Below are positions 47,442 through 58,847 of a DNA stretch of 64,000 bases, piece after piece. The stretch spans positions 1 to 64,000 of the forward strand of contig CAXKVV010002149.1 of assembly GCA_964058805.1 (NCBI GenBank), written 5' to 3'. Each line of letters opens with the position of its first letter. The stretch's first letter is position 1. The stretch is from Schoenoplectus triqueter. Lineage: Eukaryota; Streptophyta; Magnoliopsida; Poales; Cyperaceae. The notes under the pieces are model-generated. The model was given only the letters and a program-made list of their open reading frames with translations. It ran no database searches and was not told the DNA's origin. Position numbers and translations under genes: made by a program.

Positions 47442-50400
47442 ATGGTGTCTGACGCAAGCAAGAAAAAGGCCGCTCAGAAGAAGGCAGCAGCAGCAGCTAA
47501 GAGAGGCGGCAAATCTGCATCTGCCACGTCATCATCTTCTTCGAATGGAGTCAACAAGGTTTCTGATGGTGTAGCTGCTCTGAAGTTATCGGATCGTACC
47601 TGTACGGGAGTCCTCGCTTCACATCCACTTTCTCGGGATATTCATGTATGCTTTATTCTCCCTTAAGATTTCTTAATTTGTTGAATTTATATTGTTCATT
47701 GCTCGCTAGTATGTTTGATTTTGTGCTTTCAAGAAGAATGCAACTTCCTTTCTGTAAGGTGCTATATTCTGAACATAAGGGTTCCAACTTTTATTAATTT
47801 ATTTCATTCGAACCTATGTATGTCTTCATGAACATAAATAAGATGAAATTGCAGTATGTATTCTGGAAGTGCTATGCTCTGTTTGAACATTCTAAATGTT
47901 ATTATGACATAACTGTTGTACAAATTGCAGATAGAGTCCCTATCTTTAACGTTTCACGGCCACGACCTTATTGTAGACTCTGATCTGGAACTCAACTATG
48001 GAAGGTTAGTCAAAATACACTATCTTTTGCTCTTTTATTTTATCAAATGAAGTTTCACTGAAGAGCCGCATACATTTAGAATGTGCTTTTCTGTAAAATG
48101 AAGTATAGATCGTTTTTTTTGGGGGTGGGGTAAAAATGACTCTATAACTCAAATGCTGATTTTCTTCAGACTATATGATATAAGTTGAGTTTGTGCTAGT
48201 TATGCAGAAGTATGGAAATGTACTCTCTAATTTATCAAGTCACTATGCCTGCTACTTATTATTCTTGAAAAAAATGCCCCCTCGTGTTCTTGTACAGACA
48301 ATTAAGAAATCAGGGTGTTTATGCTAATCTGGCGTGTTGTTGTTTAACTTGTTGAATTGCAGACGATATGGATTGCTGGGTTTGAATGGTTGTGGCAAGT
48401 CAACCTTGCTTGCAGCGCTGGGATGCAGAGAGCTGTCAATACCAGAACACATGGATATCTACCATCTTACGCGTGAAATTGAGGCTTCTGATATGTCATC
48501 TCTTGAGGCTGTAATCAATTGTGACGAAGAGAGGGTGAGGCTTGAGAAAGAAGCTGAGCAGCTTGCCGCACAGGTATGTTTTTGCAATGTTTGGAAATTC
48601 AATGTTAATTATAATCTTGTAAAAGATGCAAATGGCTGTTTTTAGGTACTAACTGCACTAACTGAAGTTAGAATTTGATTGGCCTTTTGTTTTGTAAGTA
48701 ATTTACGAACTTAGGACAAATGAACCACTCTCTGCAGCTGTTAACAGAACTAGTAGTTTTGTTCATTTGCAAAGTTTTGTGTACGAGTACATTTCTTTTT
48801 CTAGGTAAAGCATATTTTTTAATTAAATGTTTGAGTATAACTGACTCCAGCATTCAAGTTTTTTGGTCATGATGTGTTCTTTTATTGTACTTCCATGTTT
48901 TGTCAAATTTAACAATTGTTGTCTTCATCATTTTTCTATGAGTTTTCATTGTTAATTTGTAAAATGCTTTGTCATTCAATATTGTTGAACAAGACATCGC
49001 AAATGTAGTCAACATCCTCACTGCCCGATGTTTAGTAAGATATAACTTAGACATGAGAAAATAGTGACAAATATAATGAGCGTTAAGGTCAGAAGCAATA
49101 ACTTACATATTTTAGTATATAAAACTGATCATTTCAGGGAAAAGGATGATCTACCAACAACTGTCATTATTCTTATTTTGTTTAACATGACTTTGAATAT
49201 TCTGATAGCATCTTTGATATTGTTGTTGATACCGAATTTATTATTCAGATTAAATGAGTTATTAGTCATTTTAAGTCTTTATTACGCAACTTATTTTGTT
49301 TAGTACCTTGTTATTCAACTTAAGAGTTATTATTCAGATTATTTGCATTTAAATTGAATAATAAAATACTGTACAAAACAAGTTGCATAATAGAAGTCAC
49401 TAACATGAATAATTAATTGCTCATTTGACTTGAATAATGAAGTCGGTATTGACAACCATATTGGTTTCTCCATAACATTTTCCTTACTTTTATTGAGCTG
49501 GCTTATTTCCTGACAGCTTTCTGTATTTACTCTTGCTAAGGTATTACTACTTTTCCTGACATCTATGCATTTTATTGTTTTCAGGATGATGGTGGCGGTG
49601 AACAGCTGGACCGTATATATGAGCGGTTGGATGCACTTGATGCTTCAACGGCTGAGAAACGTGCAGCTGAGATTTTATTTGGACTGGGCTTTAACAAACA
49701 AATGCAAGCAAAGAAAACCAAGGATTTTTCAGGTGGTTGGCGTATGAGGATTGCTCTTGCAAGAGCTTTGTTCATGAATCCTACCATTCTTTTGCTAGAT
49801 GAACCTACCAACCATCTTGGTATGTTATCTTTTTCATCTGTTTCATTTGTTGAGTTCCTGAGTTGTCACATATATTTGCTAAAGGTGTAAATGCAAAAGA
49901 ACAGCAATGCATTTATGGGCTTTAATACTTGGACATAAACTTTTCTTTCATTTGGGTTACAATATGTCGTTTGGCTATTGTTGAATACCAGATGTCTGCA
50001 TTTCTGTTTTCCTGAGCACTCATACAAGCCTTAATCTGTGTATTTAGAAGCCATATAACTATATAAGCTTTATTTCAGGGCAATTAACCACAAATTCCAA
50101 ATAAGAATGATGAATCAAAACAGTTTCCTTACAAGGTTATTTTGTATATTTGTAATTGCTATCAGTTAGGTCTGTTGCATTAATCTTGTACTTTTGTGCT
50201 TATTTTTTATTTGCAGATCTGGAAGCTTGTGTGTGGCTGGAGGAAACACTTAAGAACTTTGACCGAATCTTGGTGGTTATTTCCCATTCGCAGGACTTCC
50301 TAAATGGTGTGTGCACCAATATTATCCACATGCAGAACAAGAAGCTGAAACTTTACACTGGCAACTATGATCAGTATGTCCAGACCCGTTCTGAGCTAGA

Positions 50401-51274
50401 GGAGAACCAGATGAAGCAGTACAAGTGGGAGCAGGAGCAGATTGCCTCCATGAAAGAGTACATTGCTCGCTTCGGTCATGGGTCTGCTAAGCTTGCCCGT
50501 CAGGCCCAGTCCAAGGAGAAAACTCTTGCCAAGATGGAGCGTGGCGGCCTCACCGAGAAAGTTGCGCGTGACAAGGTCTTGGTATTTCGCTTCACTGATG
50601 TTGGCAAGCTGCCGCCTCCCGTTTTACAATTTGTGGAGGTCACTTTTGGTTACACACCTGATAATCTCATTTATAAGAACCTTGATTTTGGGGTTGATTT
50701 AGATTCTCGCATTGCCTTGGTGGGACCCAATGGAGCTGGGAAGAGTACCCTTCTTAAGCTGATGACAGGTGACTTGATGCCATTGGACGGAATGGTGAGG
50801 CGCCATAATCATCTGAAAATTGCACAGTTCCACCAGCATTTAGCTGACAAGCTTGACATGGAAATGCCAGCTTTGCAATTCATGATGAAAGAGTACCCTG
50901 GTAATGAAGAGGAGCGGATGCGGGGGGCTATTGGCAAATTTGGGTTATCAGGGAAAGCACAGGTGATGCCTATGAAAAATCTCTCTGATGGGCAGCGTAG
51001 CAGGGTTATATTTGCTTGGCTTGCATACAGGCAACCACATATGCTACTACTTGATGAGCCGACTAACCATCTGGATATTGAGACGATTGATTCACTGGCT
51101 GAGGCACTTAACGAGTGGGATGGTGGTTTGGTGTTAGTTAGTCACGATTTCAGGCTGATTAACCAGGTGGCAGAGGAGATTTGGGTTTGTGAGAACCAGG
51201 CGGTGACAAGGTGGGAAGGGGATATCATGGCTTTCAAGGAGCACCTTAGGAACAAGGCTGGCTTATCGGATTAA
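47442..51274 (+). CDS. ABCF1: ABC transporter F family member 1 (soluble ABC-F ATPase, ARB1/ABCF2-like)
   Basis: Coding exons 47442-47645, 47931-48004, 48363-48573, 49585-49819 and 50217-51274 give 593 residues, close to about 595 for Arabidopsis ABCF1. All introns are GT-AG and all junctions keep frame. The N-terminus is Lys/Ala/Ser-rich and lacks membrane segments. First ATPase domain: Walker [10 protein letters not shown] (99-107), signature FSGGW (211-215), Walker B ILLLDEP (231-237), H-loop His265. The linker at about 290-345 is rich in Gln/Lys/Glu, as in ABC-F proteins. Second domain: GPNGAGKST (411-419), LSDGQ (497-501), MLLLDEP (517-523), H-loop His551. All catalytic motifs are intact. 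ABC-F proteins do not transport; they act at ribosomes. The yeast and human relatives ARB1 and ABCF2 work in ribosome biogenesis or translation. Retention of every motif suggests an active gene. Confidence 0.96.
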
Positions 51275-51480
51275 GTTTTATGCTCTATTTTATTTTCATT
51301 TCTGTTTTGAAGTTTGTATCTGAGGAGGGAGAAAAATATATACCGTCTTATGGTTATGGTAGAATGAGATTAATTCCGTCGGTGTACAGACGGGTATAAG
51401 AACATGTTATACAGTTTGGAACTTTGAATTTAGCAAATTTATGTATTTGACGATGTAGCACTCACAAAGTTCTCTTTTAT
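51275..51480 (+). other. ABCF1 3'UTR (approximate)
   Basis: T-rich sequence after the stop codon. No single strong AATAAA, as is usual in plants. The end is a guess from composition. Confidence 0.4.
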
Positions 51481-51583
51481 GTTGGCTATTGAAGGAATCT
51501 TTCGGATCATTACATCTTATATTGTCTTGTTTATTATTTTGTGCTTAAAATACTCTTTGCTATCATGGGCTCATGGCACCGAT

Positions 51584-51620
51584 GGCGCAAGCCGAAGTTC
51601 TAGAGAGCTGGGCTTGCGCC
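51584..51620. other. GC-rich hairpin downstream of ABCF1
   Basis: GGCGCAAGCC and GGCTTGCGCC are perfect 10-base arms around a 17-base loop, conspicuous in AT-rich surroundings. It lies about 310 bases past the ABCF1 stop. Confidence 0.7.
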
Positions 51621-51879
51621 CACGGAGTGTTTTTGCGTTCTGGATTTGTACTGCATTTCCTGCTATTACCAAAATCTATATACCATTTTTCCCAAGTCCG
51701 TAATCATACAAACAATATAAATCAAAATGCAATAAGTTAATTAAACACTACAATCAAACTCCAATAAGAAAAGTAAATACTACAATTAAAGTCCAATAAG
51801 TAATTTAATCATTCAAAATCAAATAAGTAAATTAAACATTGAGTCCGAGTTAAACACTAGAAATATAAAGTCCACTAAT

Positions 51880-52799
51880 TAAACATCACGATCACGACTA
51901 CGACCACGAGCTTCATATGCTGATGGGTGTATGCTTGCCAAGCCCTAACATTCCTCCGAGTACGTCTAGGGTGAATCTCAGTCATACCTTGTGTTGGATC
52001 CTCAATTTGAAAAATTGGTTCTTGACAAGGGGCGTGTAAATGGATAGGTTTAATTGGTTTTGAACCAAATTGTTAAATTTTGGACTATTTAGTTAGGTTT
52101 AAAATTTTTGGTTTGGTTAAAAATTTTAGCTAATTCGGTTTTGTTCTTTGGTTCGATTTTGATTTTTCTAAATCGGATAAACTGAATAAATCGAATAGTC
52201 CAAATTTTATCAAATAATTTTATTTTACTTGATATAAATAAGGATTATATCAAAGATAATCCGAATATATTTATTTTTTATAGATTTTATTTAATTATAT
52301 ATTTTAGTTTTTAAACTATTTGCTTCTATCAATTTTTATAACTTTTGATATTTTTATTCATTTTTAAATAATATAATTTCGATTTAACTGAATAAACCAA
52401 ATAAAATTTTGGTTTATTCAGTTTTCGATTTATTTGATTGATATTTTTAAAAAAATTGGTTTTGTTCATAATTTAACAAACTGAAATTTTTTTTGGATAT
52501 ATATAATTATTTCGGTTTGAACCGAACCGACCGTTTGCACACTCGTATTCTTGACTTGATGGTTGAGTAGATGTACTATCTTGCTCAAATGCACTTGCAC
52601 TCGACGATTCACCATGCTCATATAAACCCTGCTGTGAAAGGCGCGCCGACTCCAGATGGTACAATGGTGCCCCCACCATCGAGCTAGCATAATCTGAGCC
52701 AAGTAGTTGATTTAGCCAATCATATTCTCCTGTTTGGACTCGCATGCGCTCTACAAAAGTCGAATCAAATTGAGCTTCTTTGATATTGTGTTGTTCCAT
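51880..52799 (-). pseudogene. Possible C-terminal part of a PMD-type gene, split by a MITE
   Basis: On -, a frame from 52799 reads MEQHNIKEAQFDSTFVERMR and on to a Ser/Gln-rich segment (STSTQPSSQEYE). After removing the inserted MITE (52027-52547) it continues at 52026 as EPIFQIEDPTQGMTEIHPRR with TRRNVRAWQAYTHQH. A one-base shift then gives YEARGRSRDRDV and a stop. The low-complexity, Arg-rich ending fits MAIN-like/PMD proteins. The link to the PMD core at 53640-54237 is inferred from position and strand. Confidence 0.4.
52027..52547. mobile_element. hAT-type MITE, 521 bp, 8-bp TSD
   Basis: TTCTTGAC flanks the element on both sides (52019-52026 and 52548-52555). The left end GGGGCGTGTAAATGG and the complement of the right end GAGTGTGCAAACGG form imperfect TIRs. 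The interior is filled with AACCGAA/TTCGGTTT-type repeats around an AT-rich core. Confidence 0.82.
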
Positions 52800-52929
52800 G
52801 AAATGATAAAAAACCGCTCCTTGATTGATGTCCTCTAGATTCCCTCTACATACTCACAAAACACTGTCTTGCAAAGCCATGCATGGCTTGATTGGCTAAG
52901 GCACCTGCCGCATCCCTTGCAAGTGTCAG

Positions 52930-53635
52930 ATTATGAATAATTTATAGTATTAACAAATGATGATGTTAGCAAATTGCAGCAAATTTCGTCGCACGGGAGC
53001 ACCATCATCATTTTCGGTTTTGAAGCAGTGGAGAAATTGCATACTGTAGCAACCGAGAAATTTATAAATTTGGCCCCTCTCCATTTTGAATTTTAATTGG
53101 AGCCTTCCATTTGCTGATTTTTTAATTTCTCTTTTGTCTTTAAATTATTTCTCAAAGATCTCTTTGCCCAAATTACACAAAAAAATGCTCAATTTTTTTT
53201 GAAATATAATAAAATTTATGGTAATTTTTATTTACCATTTTGCCCTTAATCAAGCATCAATTAATTTTTAAATGCTTGATCAATTAATTTTTCATTATAT
53301 TAATTGATAATTTAGAATTTTCTTGACTTTTATAACTCCAAAAATATCAAGTAATATATGAAAATTCTTAGAATTTTATGGAGAATTTGATTTTTCCATA
53401 AAATTTGAGTTTTGAGATTTTAGATTTTGAAGAGGTTTTCGATTTGAATTTTCAGGGCTTGGCATTTATTTTTTTTAAGAATTTTAATTTTGAGTATTTC
53501 TATAAATTATTCTTTTCTTTGGTGTTTGTGGGCTTGAATTAAGTCTCTTCGGGCCTTTTTAAAAATTTTCCTTGAATTTTTGATCTCTTGTCACAAGTTA
53601 CTTTTGTAATTCTTTGAATTTTCAAGGGTAAACAC
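52930..53635. other. Unassigned insert between PMD pseudogene parts
   Basis: AT-rich DNA with no PMD similarity. TGTAGCAACC at 53045 and GTAAACA near 53631 could be LTR ends, but flanks do not match. Probably a decayed insertion. Confidence 0.3.
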
Positions 53636-53639
53636 CATC

Positions 53640-54237
53640 TCACTGCGATCATTGAAGGTTTGATGTACACTTGCAATAGGCGGTGAGGGAGGGTGTCATG
53701 AATACTAGAGGCGGTTGAGCCACGTCACCACATAGTCTGCATCCTTTCATGACTAATCCACGCCATATAATTTCTCTACATCGCCGGCTCCCATAATTCA
53801 TTATGTAGCACAATGCTTTCGAGTTGTGCATTCCATAGATTATTATATTGTTTATGTTTTCTACTCTAATCTATTGTAGAATTAGGTCCATAACAAACTC
53901 TGTGCAAATCATCCGAAAAATCTATCCTCAGTGGAGCAATAACCTGCCTCATACCTAATTAGTGCATAACTCTCTCTGGTGTGTGTCTACCTAAGAGAAA
54001 TCGGGTCCACACCCACATTTATAATAAAATGAGTGGCCCATAAATCTTCGTCACATTGCGATCAGCTGCATCACATAATCCTCTATACAATCATGAAAGC
54101 ACCGCTGAAGCCCAACTGTATGCTAGAGGACTATCAAAATTTCGTATGAATAGTAGACATATAGTCTGAATAAACTTGGAATGATTCGGGAACATGACCG
54201 AAGAAAATAGGTCCAACATATAAGCGAGTGCATAATA
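53640..54237 (-). pseudogene. Plant mobile domain core, multiple stops
   Basis: Downward from 54237 the frame reads YYALAYMLDLFSSVMFPNHS, LLFIRNFDSPLAYSWASAVL, stop, LYRGLCDAADRNVTKIYGPL, ILL, stop, MWVWTRFLLGRHTPERVMH and so on to WNAQLESIVLHNELWEPAM. This is the central PMD, homologous to the left-edge pseudogene. At least six in-frame stops are present, mostly explained by CAA to TAA or TGG to TGA/TAG. Upstream, the gene is cut at 54238 by the Gypsy LTR (copy 4), so its N-terminal part is lost from this position. Confidence 0.7.
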
Positions 54238-55377
54238 TGTGAAACCTCGTATATTTCAAAATAATAAAAGACAGAAATTTAGTTAAACAAAATCTAAGAA
54301 AAATATGTCTAATAAAATTCTAAGATTTAAGAAGATAAAATTTTAATCAGTAAAATAAAATTCAAAGATCAAATTAAATTTATTAAAATATGAATAATTT
54401 AAAATCCCAATTAAGCATTTGAAAGAAAAATATCTTGATAAATAAATCAAATAAGAACTGAGTTCCTTATAATATATTTGAATTTTAAAATAGAAAAGAA
54501 GATAATAATTAAGAGAACATCAAAATTAATGAATTTAAAAATAAAGATTTAATTAGAAAAATAAATTGATTAGTTATGACAAAATCTGACGACTGAATTA
54601 TCATGAAAATTAATAATTAATTGATTGATTAAGAATTATAAAAGTTAAATTATCACATGAATGATTATACGAAATTAGCCACATAAAAGTCCAATTGGCT
54701 CAAAATCAATCATTATATCCCATCTTTCTTTTCCTTTATCTTTTTTCATCTTCTCTGTTTCCCACGTGTTTTCCCCTGTGAGACCCAACTGACTAGACTA
54801 TTTCTCTTTTCTCCTCATTTATTACCCGACCCCTCTCTCTCATTTAATGCCCGAAACTTCGGTCTCTATCTCTCTCCTATCTCCTCACCCTTCCTACCGA
54901 CTCCCCTCTTCTCCCCCTCATTTGTCTCTCTCGTTCACGCACCTCGCTCTACCCCTTTCACCTAATCCTACGCGCTACTCTCCCTCTAACATTGAACTTG
55001 TCGCTCCCTTATCACTAGCTTCGACTTTTGCCCGATTCACTTTCTCTAGCTATCGATTCACCTTGACTTTGGTGGACTCCCCCTGTCCTCCTAGTCACCA
55101 CCCTCCTCTATAAAGATCACCTATTTGGCCTCTCCTTCCCTTCTTTTATGTTTTGCTCTCATGTGTTGAGAATAGCTACTGATAAGAATAATTTACTTAA
55201 GCTTTCGGATAAACAAATTAAATAGAAAAAAAAGGATTGGAGTAGCCGGGAGAGGTGGTGGTCCCATGCTTAGAGATGATGGCTGGAGTCCCTCAACTGG
55301 CCTCTGACCTTTGCCTTTGCTCGCTCGCTTAACACTAGTAAAAAAAAATTTTAAATCCGATATTTCTCTTTGTTGGT

Positions 55378-57279
55378 TGATGTGGTATTTATGGTTTATT
55401 AATTTCTTAAGTTTTAAACCTAAGTAATATAAAATTTTGGTTGCAAGTGTACAATCTATCATTAGGGTATTTTTGGTATCGTATCCATAGGGACAAGTTG
55501 ATTCCTAATCTTAACCTAATAATTGAGTTTTAGATAATAAAGAAATCGATTGGTTGAATGTTTGGTTCTTACCGGTTCACTAATTTAGACAGACATAATG
55601 AATGATTGCTAAACCTAAAATTAAACTAAAATAATAAATAAAATGATATTTTAAACTATATGATGGAATACTAAGGGTTTCGATTTTTTCTTTTCACTCT
55701 TTAATTAACCTACTCGGTGTCTTCACTTTTTAGATAATTCAATAATGTGAGATTATCAATTCAAGTATTGTATTGATGAGCGCTAGAGGTGGCAGAACCC
55801 GACCCGACCCGACAAACCCGCCCGACCCGCCCGGATCCGAACCCGACCCGACCCGATTTTTTAAGAAAGTCAAACTGACCCGACCCGACCCGAACCCGAC
55901 CCGACCCGAACCCGACCCGACCCGAGATCAAATGACCTTCAATCCAATCAAAATTTATCAACGATCTGAAAAAACACAACATGTAAATTGACCCGACCCG
56001 ACCCGACCCTGACCCGACCCGACCCGATTTCTTCCAGAAAGTCAAACTGACCCGACCCGCCCGACCCGAACCCGAACCCGACCCGACCCGCCCGATTGCC
56101 ACCTCTAATGAGCGCTTTCACGCGTCAATGTCATATTCAAACTATTCAGATTTCACAGTTACGTACATCCCCCTAGGAGTTCAAACCCTTTGTGTTCTTT
56201 ATTGTTAAAACCTTACCAAAGCCCGATGCTATACAGTTATGAGTTGACAATTGGTATTTGGTTCAGTTCTAAGTATAATCACCTAAGTAGCAAACTTAGC
56301 GCTAGGTTGTGAGTGCAAACATGAGTTTTACCATTCGAGATCGGGAATTCCAGCAATATATTTTCATAATATACTATAATTCCTAAGATAATCATACAAC
56401 AAACACTTGTTAAAGTTCAAGCATGCGAAAAATCAATTCAAAGGATAAATCACATAAAAAATTACTAAAAAAATATCAAATAACGAACAGTTTAACTAAA
56501 AAGATTCAAGTACTATAAGCCATCACCCCTAGAAGGGTGATTAGCCGTGCATATTCAAGAGCCAATAATAGAAATTTAAAGAAATAAAAGAGTACATAGC
56601 ACCAAAAAAGAGAAAAAAAATTTTAAATTCAAACACTCGCTCGAGAGCTTCGATTCGGCATGTAGATCTTCAAACTTGGCTCCCGAGGTGCTAAATCTCT
56701 CTCAAACTTCAATGCTTCGTTCTGCCCCTTGAAAATGGCGGCTAGGGCATCCAGGATGGTGGAGAAAGACACCTAAAATGGTGTTATATAGGAGGTCAAT
56801 CAATTAGACAGTTGCTGCCAACTCTGTTCGAATTTTCAGGTATGGAGCATACGGGTCGTATGGATTTCCGTACGACCCTTATGGAGATGGGTCTGCTGCG
56901 CAGTGGTTTATATTTTGATCATAATTTTTTTCATTCAAACTCCGATTTAGGTGATCTAACATGCGTTGGAGAGCTAAGAACAATCTCTACAAAATTATTA
57001 TATCATATTAGTCAATTCATGATATTTATGATCAAAATTTGTTATGATTTATTGCTGATGATCCGTCTTGATGCCGTTCGTGTTTGAGCGTTTTTCAATC
57101 ATGTTCAATTGCTCCATTTTACTTCAATTATTATCCCAATTGTATGATTCCTATAATTATAAATAAAACACAATAATATCTTAATCTTGGAATAAAAATT
57201 CAAGTAAAATTATAAATTATCCTTAAAATTGGCAGATTCGTGAGATTAACCCTAATAAAAAGTGTATGCAATTGAGGCA
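55378..57279 (-). repeat. 3' LTR (with MITE inserted)
   Basis: Matches 58848-60390 almost colinearly apart from the 332 bases added by the MITE and its target duplication. It contains an inverted repeat, CATACGGGTCGTATG with CGTACGACCCTTATGG (56848-56884). Confidence 0.88.
55784..56107. mobile_element. hAT-type MITE (copy 2), 324 bp, 8-bp TSD
   Basis: TAGAGGTGGCA...TGCCACCTCTA ends and GACCC-repeat interior as in the 5618 copy. Flanking ATGAGCGC occurs at 55776-55783 and 56108-56115. The paralogous LTR at about 59208-59220 has one uninterrupted GTCGGGCGC at the same place, giving an empty site. Confidence 0.95.
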
Positions 57280-58823
57280 TATAAAAATCTTCCTAAACTT
57301 AAACCTTGCTTGTCCCTAAGCAAGCTTTAGTTAAAGGTTCGAGCTGGTCTCTAGAATCTAACCAAATTTTAAAAGTCCTAATTTAAATGTCAAAGATCGT
57401 GGATGTCAAGAAAAAATAGTGACTAACTCTAAAACAAAAGCGTTCATATTTGATCGACCAATGTTAAGTTTTTTGGAAAAGTCTTGGGAATATTCTGTTA
57501 TTTCTGATTTGACCCATGATATTTTACTATTGAAAATTTATCTTAGACTCCTACTTTCAGTGTCATTGCCCTATAATGTTCCATTGGATGATAAGTATCT
57601 CAAATTTTTCCTTCCCCTCATCAACTCAATAAATTCCTCACAATCCGAAAAAAATGATAGTGATAATCTTGAGTCTCATACGAGTTCATTTTTTTTGCCA
57701 ATATGACACCGACATATAGCACCCAATTGCGCACATGAGACTGTTTTGTGCCGTATTGAGAAGTTTGGGGAGTTTCCTTAAATATCTCTAGCACTTCTTA
57801 AGTCTTAACTTGATTTTTTTTTTGTTATTTGTTTGTGTGCAGATGAGGGGTTTCGCACGTTTAAACACACCATAGTTTTTCCTTATTGAAAAGATTTTTA
57901 GGGACCCTATTAAGTTCATGGCTTTTGTCTTATTGATTTTTAGACTCCTTTTTGATTGAAAATAGTTTTTGGGAACCGCTGCCGCTCTGCCATACTCACC
58001 CTTGTCGTTTAAGATTTATCCATAAAAAAATAAAACAAACAAAATAGATTTTCAAAATTTTGATCAAGTTCTCGAGAGGACATCAAGTTTCAAAATACCT
58101 ATCATACATGAAACTTCTCAAGACATAACTATTTTTAATTTTCGGTTCTATGTATCATTTTCATTCACCATAGGCTAATTTTTAAAAAATATGATATTTC
58201 TCTTATCAATTTCTCAGAGTTTTCTAACGCTAGTTACTCTTTTGCCTGTCACTCCTTTAGAGTTTTTAATTTTTTTTACAAAAACACCCACTAAAATAAA
58301 AAAAAAACGCTAAAATTAAAATTACTCCTAAATGAATGTAATGGAGATACAATCTCAAATACCCTCCTAAACTTAAAATGAGCGTTGTCCTCAATGCTTC
58401 ATTAAAAAGTAAAGAAAAAAAATATAGAGATACTCACAAATACATTGGTGCTGCACGGATGGGACGTGAGGCAAGCACATCATCTCGTCTTGGCTCTTTC
58501 CTAATGTGTATTTGTGAGACCTTACTCCTACAATGCAAAAATTAAATAAAATACATTAAATCATGAGAAATAAACTAAAATAAGCAAAAATATTTTTTTT
58601 CAAAAGAAATCTTGGGTTGCCTCTCAAGTAGCACTTTGTTTTAGGTCGTTTAGCTCGATCCCTGTTCCATCATTCATTTGGTGCGTTAGAGAGGGTGATG
58701 TTTGTCCTCTCTCCAAGCAGTTCTCCTTGGTGATAGTGCTTGAGTCACTGTCCATTAACCTTGAACACACCGGTCCACTCGCTCCAAACTTTCCCCGCCT
58801 TTCACGCGGGAGACCCGATTTAT
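57280..58823 (-). other. Non-coding interior of the Athila/Tat-like element
   Basis: No gag, RT or integrase motifs on either strand. The 57419-57706 frame on + is antisense to the element and unsupported. On -, a short frame from 58842 starts MAPLPENKSGLPRERR and merely reads through the primer site and leader. Confidence 0.65.
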
Positions 58824-58841
58824 TCTCCGGTAATGGCGCCA
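58824..58841 (-). other. Primer binding site, tRNA-Asp type
   Basis: TGGCGCCATTACCGGAGA on -, two or three changes from TGGCGCCGTTGCCGGGGA, the complement of the plant tRNA-Asp 3' end. Confidence 0.85.
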
Positions 58842-58847
58842 AAAACT

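Noticed and set aside
51479..51703. 74-codon frame after ABCF1
   Set aside because: Spans the GC-rich hairpin and 3' flank; no similarity recognised and no coding context.
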